Source: Clostridiales bacterium
GTDB lineage: Bacteria > Bacillota > Clostridia > Christensenellales > Pumilibacteraceae
Length of the DNA stretch: 64,000 nt
Direction: 5' to 3'
Assembly: GCA_015055625.1 (NCBI GenBank)
Contig: SVHU01000004.1
Span: 85,264 to 149,263, forward strand
Shown here: positions 61,253 to 64,000 of the stretch, piece by piece
Numbering within the stretch: the first letter of the stretch is position 1
How the letters are laid out: each line of letters begins with the position of its first letter
Position numbers and translations under genes: made by a program
The notes under the pieces: generated by a model
What the model was told of the DNA's origin: nothing
Databases searched by the model: none
The model's input: the letters and a program-made list of their open reading frames with translations, nothing else

Positions 61253-61622
61253 TTATTACCTCTCTTTTTTGATTACACACACAAAGAACACCGAAAGGGT
61301 TTTTCCCTTTAAGCGCTCTATTTTTTGTGCAATTTATTTTTTGCATACGTATTATAGCATAAAATTTTGATTTTGGGAAGACCTAATCAAAAAAATATTC
61401 AAATATTTTTTTGATTAATAAAATAACAGTGCTTTAATTATACAATTACAATGTTTTGTATTTTAATTTCTTTGCAGTTCAGTGTTAAAATTGCAAGTTC
61501 TAACACTGTAAACAGGCAAGTTTTAGATATTTTTGATACTTTTTCGACAAATGAGTAAAAAATACAACCTATTTTGCAATAAGTTGTTTACAAGAGAAAA
61601 AATTTGTGGTAAAATTATAAAT
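61253..61622. other. Divergent region ppx/surface protein
   Basis: 370 nt with no gene seen. On the minus strand an extended -10 (TGCTATAAT at about 61359-61351) serves ppx; its leader has the small hairpin AAAGGG/CCCTTT (61294-61310). On the plus strand TTTACA (61587-61592), 17 nt ending TGTGG and TAAAAT (61610-61615) precede the surface gene. The middle is AT-rich without recognisable elements. Confidence 0.6.
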
Positions 61623-63824
61623 ATGAAAAAGAAGATATTTACAATTTTAATAATTTTATGTTTAGTTTTAAGTTTTGGCACGTTGACTACACCGCTGGCA
61701 AACGCGGATAGTTTGCTGATTGAGGACAAATATTACTTTTTTGCCTCGCCGTTTTATTTACACGCAGACGAAGATATAACAATTGTGGGAAAAGATAAAA
61801 TTTACGTTATCAATCCTGACAATGAAGTTAGCATATACTCTCAAACAGCTGATAAAGCGATTTTTGACAACGGAAAACTCATAAGACTTTATAACGGAAA
61901 TTTATTCGTGGGCGAAGATCAAATTGCTTCTGCTGTAATCGACTTTGACGTGCAAAACGAAAAACTTGCTTACGTTGACACAAACGCCGTATATGTTTGT
62001 AAAAACTTTAACAACACGGAAGTTATAACTATAACGCACGGTGGATTTTCGGCAATAGCGTTATCAGGGAATGGTATATACCTTAAAAAGGATATGAATT
62101 CCTATGATGATATATATTTTTGTAATGACACTACGCTTTCTGTTGATTTGAAAAAAGAATATTGCAAAAAGTTTGATTCGCTTATTTTTGACACTCAGCT
62201 TTGGGGCGTGGACGGTAACGTATTATACGATATAGACAAAAATGAGAAAATTACTGTTTCGCCTTACGCAAACGCAATATCAGTATACGGTGAAAGCAAA
62301 TACTACGTTGCAGACGGATGCTTATATAAAGACAACGAATTAATATTAGGCTCAGGTCAGGATTTTTATTTCCCACACAGCGTAGACAGCAATGCAAACA
62401 ACGTTTATACAGTGGACGAAAACGGCGTTTCCTGCTATTCTTATAAAAATCAAAAGTTCGTAAAAGTCAATTTTTCTTTACCTAAAAAAGCATCATGCAT
62501 TGCGGTAACTACATTACCTGAAGTTGAAGTTTATTACACCGTCAGCTCAGACGTTTATCTTGGCGAAGAAATTATATATTCAGCTGAGGACACAATAGTA
62601 GATATTGTGGTAGACAGCGCAAACAACGTATACTACACTACCAATAATGAAACGTATAAAAACGGTGAAAAAATATACGACTTGGGTGGTCTTCTTGCAA
62701 TAGCTCCTTCTAAAAAAGATGTTTATAATCTTTATAACAACGTCGTTTATAAAAACGGTGAGGCAACCGCGATAAATGACCAAGCAATAGCATTTGACGT
62801 AGACGGAAGCGGTAGAATTTATATGCTTACTCCTAGCAATGTTAACGCCTATACTTTGGACGGAACGCTTGAAAACACGTGTTTACACAACGCGATAGCT
62901 CCTGTTGATATTGATATTTCTTATGAAAACAACACGCTTGGAAAGATTGCAGTAGTTGACAAAATCGCTCACAATATTATATTTGTTGACCTAGACGTTT
63001 ATATTCCCTCTTTTTCGGCAAAAGACGTTCAATCCGACGAAGAGTTGCTACGTTCGGCTACTGAAACCACACCTGTATTTAGCGACCTAAACCGCAGTAA
63101 AATCGTAGCGGAATTGCCTACGTCTACAATGGTAATTTGTCCCAACTTTACACTTGCTTGTAACGATTATCTTGCATACGTATCTGTAAAAATAGGAACA
63201 AACACTATTTGCGGATATGTGGATAAGACCTTACTTTCTAACGTGATCGAGGGTACTGCTCCTCGTTATAAAACAGCTAAAACTCTTTATGATAACGTAA
63301 CACTACATACTCTCCCCTGTGGACTACAAGAGTTTGACAACAAGTTCGTTCAAATAATACATAATAAAGACACCGAATTTAATCTTATTGCTAAATATAG
63401 CGTTTTTGGCGAAAATTGGTACAAAGCCGAATACGATGGCGCTATCGGTTACGTAAACGCATCTCAAATTCAGTTGGGCGCTTACGTTCCGAACATTTAC
63501 CCAAACACAAACGCAAAGCTTACAACAACAACCGCTGTATATGACAAAATTGACGGCAAGTACGTCGAAGACGTGATTTTCCTTGCCAAAGATACTGAGG
63601 TGGAAGTTATTGGTGTATTTGATAGCAATACCAAATATACTCAAATAAAATATTATGACAGTGAGGCGGGGGGAACAAGAACGTGTTACGTTAAGACCGA
63701 CTCTATCAAATACGACCACGTAACGTTCGAACAGCAGTTTGCCCTGATTGCGGTAATAATTCTTTCTGTATCAACCATTATCGTAATATTTATATTTACA
63801 AAACATAAGAGAAAAAGAAGATAA
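61623..63824 (+). CDS. Cell-surface protein with beta-propeller-like repeats and SH3-like domains
   Basis: 733 aa from ATG 61623, 7 nt after the -10 box; a longer frame would pass through the promoter. Signal peptide (basic start, hydrophobic core, cut after PLANA). About residues 35-480 carry short repeated strands such as VYVCKN, NGIYLKKD and VLYDIDKN, as in propellers. Two SH3-like domains follow: WYKAEYDGAIGYVNASQIQL and the segment before TCYVKTDSIKYDH. A C-terminal helix and KHKRKRR anchor it. Function unknown; perhaps cell-wall or substrate binding. Confidence 0.8.
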   Translation: MKKKIFTILIILCLVLSFGTLTTPLANADSLLIEDKYYFFASPFYLHADEDITIVGKDKIYVINPDNEVSIYSQTADKAIFDNGKLIRLYNGNLFVGEDQIASAVIDFDVQNEKLAYVDTNAVYVCKNFNNTEVITITHGGFSAIALSGNGIYLKKDMNSYDDIYFCNDTTLSVDLKKEYCKKFDSLIFDTQLWGVDGNVLYDIDKNEKITVSPYANAISVYGESKYYVADGCLYKDNELILGSGQDFYFPHSVDSNANNVYTVDENGVSCYSYKNQKFVKVNFSLPKKASCIAVTTLPEVEVYYTVSSDVYLGEEIIYSAEDTIVDIVVDSANNVYYTTNNETYKNGEKIYDLGGLLAIAPSKKDVYNLYNNVVYKNGEATAINDQAIAFDVDGSGRIYMLTPSNVNAYTLDGTLENTCLHNAIAPVDIDISYENNTLGKIAVVDKIAHNIIFVDLDVYIPSFSAKDVQSDEELLRSATETTPVFSDLNRSKIVAELPTSTMVICPNFTLACNDYLAYVSVKIGTNTICGYVDKTLLSNVIEGTAPRYKTAKTLYDNVTLHTLPCGLQEFDNKFVQIIHNKDTEFNLIAKYSVFGENWYKAEYDGAIGYVNASQIQLGAYVPNIYPNTNAKLTTTTAVYDKIDGKYVEDVIFLAKDTEVEVIGVFDSNTKYTQIKYYDSEAGGTRTCYVKTDSIKYDHVTFEQQFALIAVIILSVSTIIVIFIFTKHKRKRR

Positions 63825-63833
63825 AATTCAGCA

Positions 63834-63870
63834 AAAATCCCACTACGCTATAAACGTAATGGGATTTTAT
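63834..63870 (+). terminator. Terminator after the surface protein gene
   Basis: AAAATCCCACTACG / CGTAATGGGATTTT stem with one mismatch and T tract. Confidence 0.75.
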
Positions 63871-63889
63871 TTTAGGCTCTGTCCCAATC

Positions 63890-64000
63890 TACGGTTGATT
63901 TTGGACGGAAAGCCCACTACGAAATACTGCGTAATTTACTCAGTTACGTACCCTGCAGGTACGCGCCTTCGTAAATATACTTGTCTTTCTTGTGATTTTC
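63890..64000. repeat. Possible diverged member of the 146-bp repeat family, cut by the window edge
   Basis: Non-coding, GC-richer than neighbours. CGTACC/GGTACG pairs around CTGCA (63948-63964). The stretch GTACGCGCC...TTCGTAAATATACTTGTC... resembles the minus-strand form of the 48227-48559 repeat (GTAC, CCTAG, TACGCGCC, TCGCAAAT, TTTGTTTC, TTG). Similarity is moderate and by eye. Confidence 0.35.

Noticed and set aside
1..64000. tRNA genes
   Set aside because: Scanned by eye for T-arm GGTTCGAxTCC and acceptor pairing on both strands; nothing convincing. A tRNAscan run would settle it.

Overview
The window is a gene-dense, AT-rich chromosomal segment of a low-GC Gram-positive anaerobe, most likely a gut-associated member of class Clostridia (Bacillota). 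The evidence is the conserved order yqfC-yqfD-phoH-pgpH-ybeY-era-recO, the sporulation-family proteins YqfC, YqfD and a SpoIVFB-like M50 protease, a group B [FeFe] hydrogenase, ECF transport, preQ1 and cobalamin riboswitches, canonical TTGACA/TATAAT promoters and AGGAG ribosome binding sites. A narrower placement (for example Christensenellales) is only a guess. I found no prophage, intact insertion sequence, CRISPR array or tRNA.

Layout. 1-3.5 kb: a partial EEP phosphatase, pyrophosphatase and an alpha-L-rhamnosidase-like glycosidase. 3.5-9.5 kb (minus): the yqfC-to-recO operon, with a short form of PgpH and an unrecognised 60-codon ORF coupled to recO. 9.7-20.2 kb: SDR enzyme, copper ATPase CopA with a fused CopZ-like domain, IMP dehydrogenase, PPi-type phosphofructokinase, a glycosyltransferase/acyltransferase pair and a UraA-type permease behind a candidate leader peptide. 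20.2-25.8 kb: DUF3343 protein divergent from a cysteine desulfurase, two tiny proteins, an NSS transporter, an orphan small-RNA candidate and a sugar isomerase-like enzyme.

26-32 kb (minus): a tightly packed operon trmB-sufC-sufBD-rluA-chrA-chrA-membrane protein-ComEC-like hydrolase, divergent from hpt. 32.9-38.4 kb: DMT transporter, [FeFe] hydrogenase, preQ1 riboswitch with queT, a solitary 5S rRNA gene, mscL and azlCD. 38.5-44.1 kb: accessory genes, including tandem paralogous membrane proteins, an SGNH hydrolase, an AraC regulator, an LPG-synthase-like membrane protein and a GH3-related protein without its catalytic barrel.

44.3-50.5 kb: a complete glucuronate route. UxaC, UxuB, UxuA, KdgK and Eda take glucuronate through fructuronate, mannonate, KDG and KDPG to pyruvate and glyceraldehyde-3-phosphate, with a divergent AraC regulator. 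A 146-bp tandem repeat fills the uxuA-uxuB gap. 50.5-54.1 kb: an ECF S component and lipoprotein under a cobalamin riboswitch, then a PHP phosphoesterase coupled to an unusual nitrilase-GDPD fusion. 54.3-61.3 kb (minus): ppx-maf-mreB and minD-minE-(SpoIVFA-position protein)-M50-rng, a contracted form of the clostridial mre/min/spoIVF locus. 61.6-63.8 kb: a large anchored surface protein with SH3-like domains.

The candidates I consider most worth testing are the nitrilase-GDPD/PHP hydrolase module, the orphan RNA near 24.7 kb, the internal CopZ start inside copA, the uraA leader peptide, the catalytic-domain-less GH3 protein and the 146-bp repeat family.
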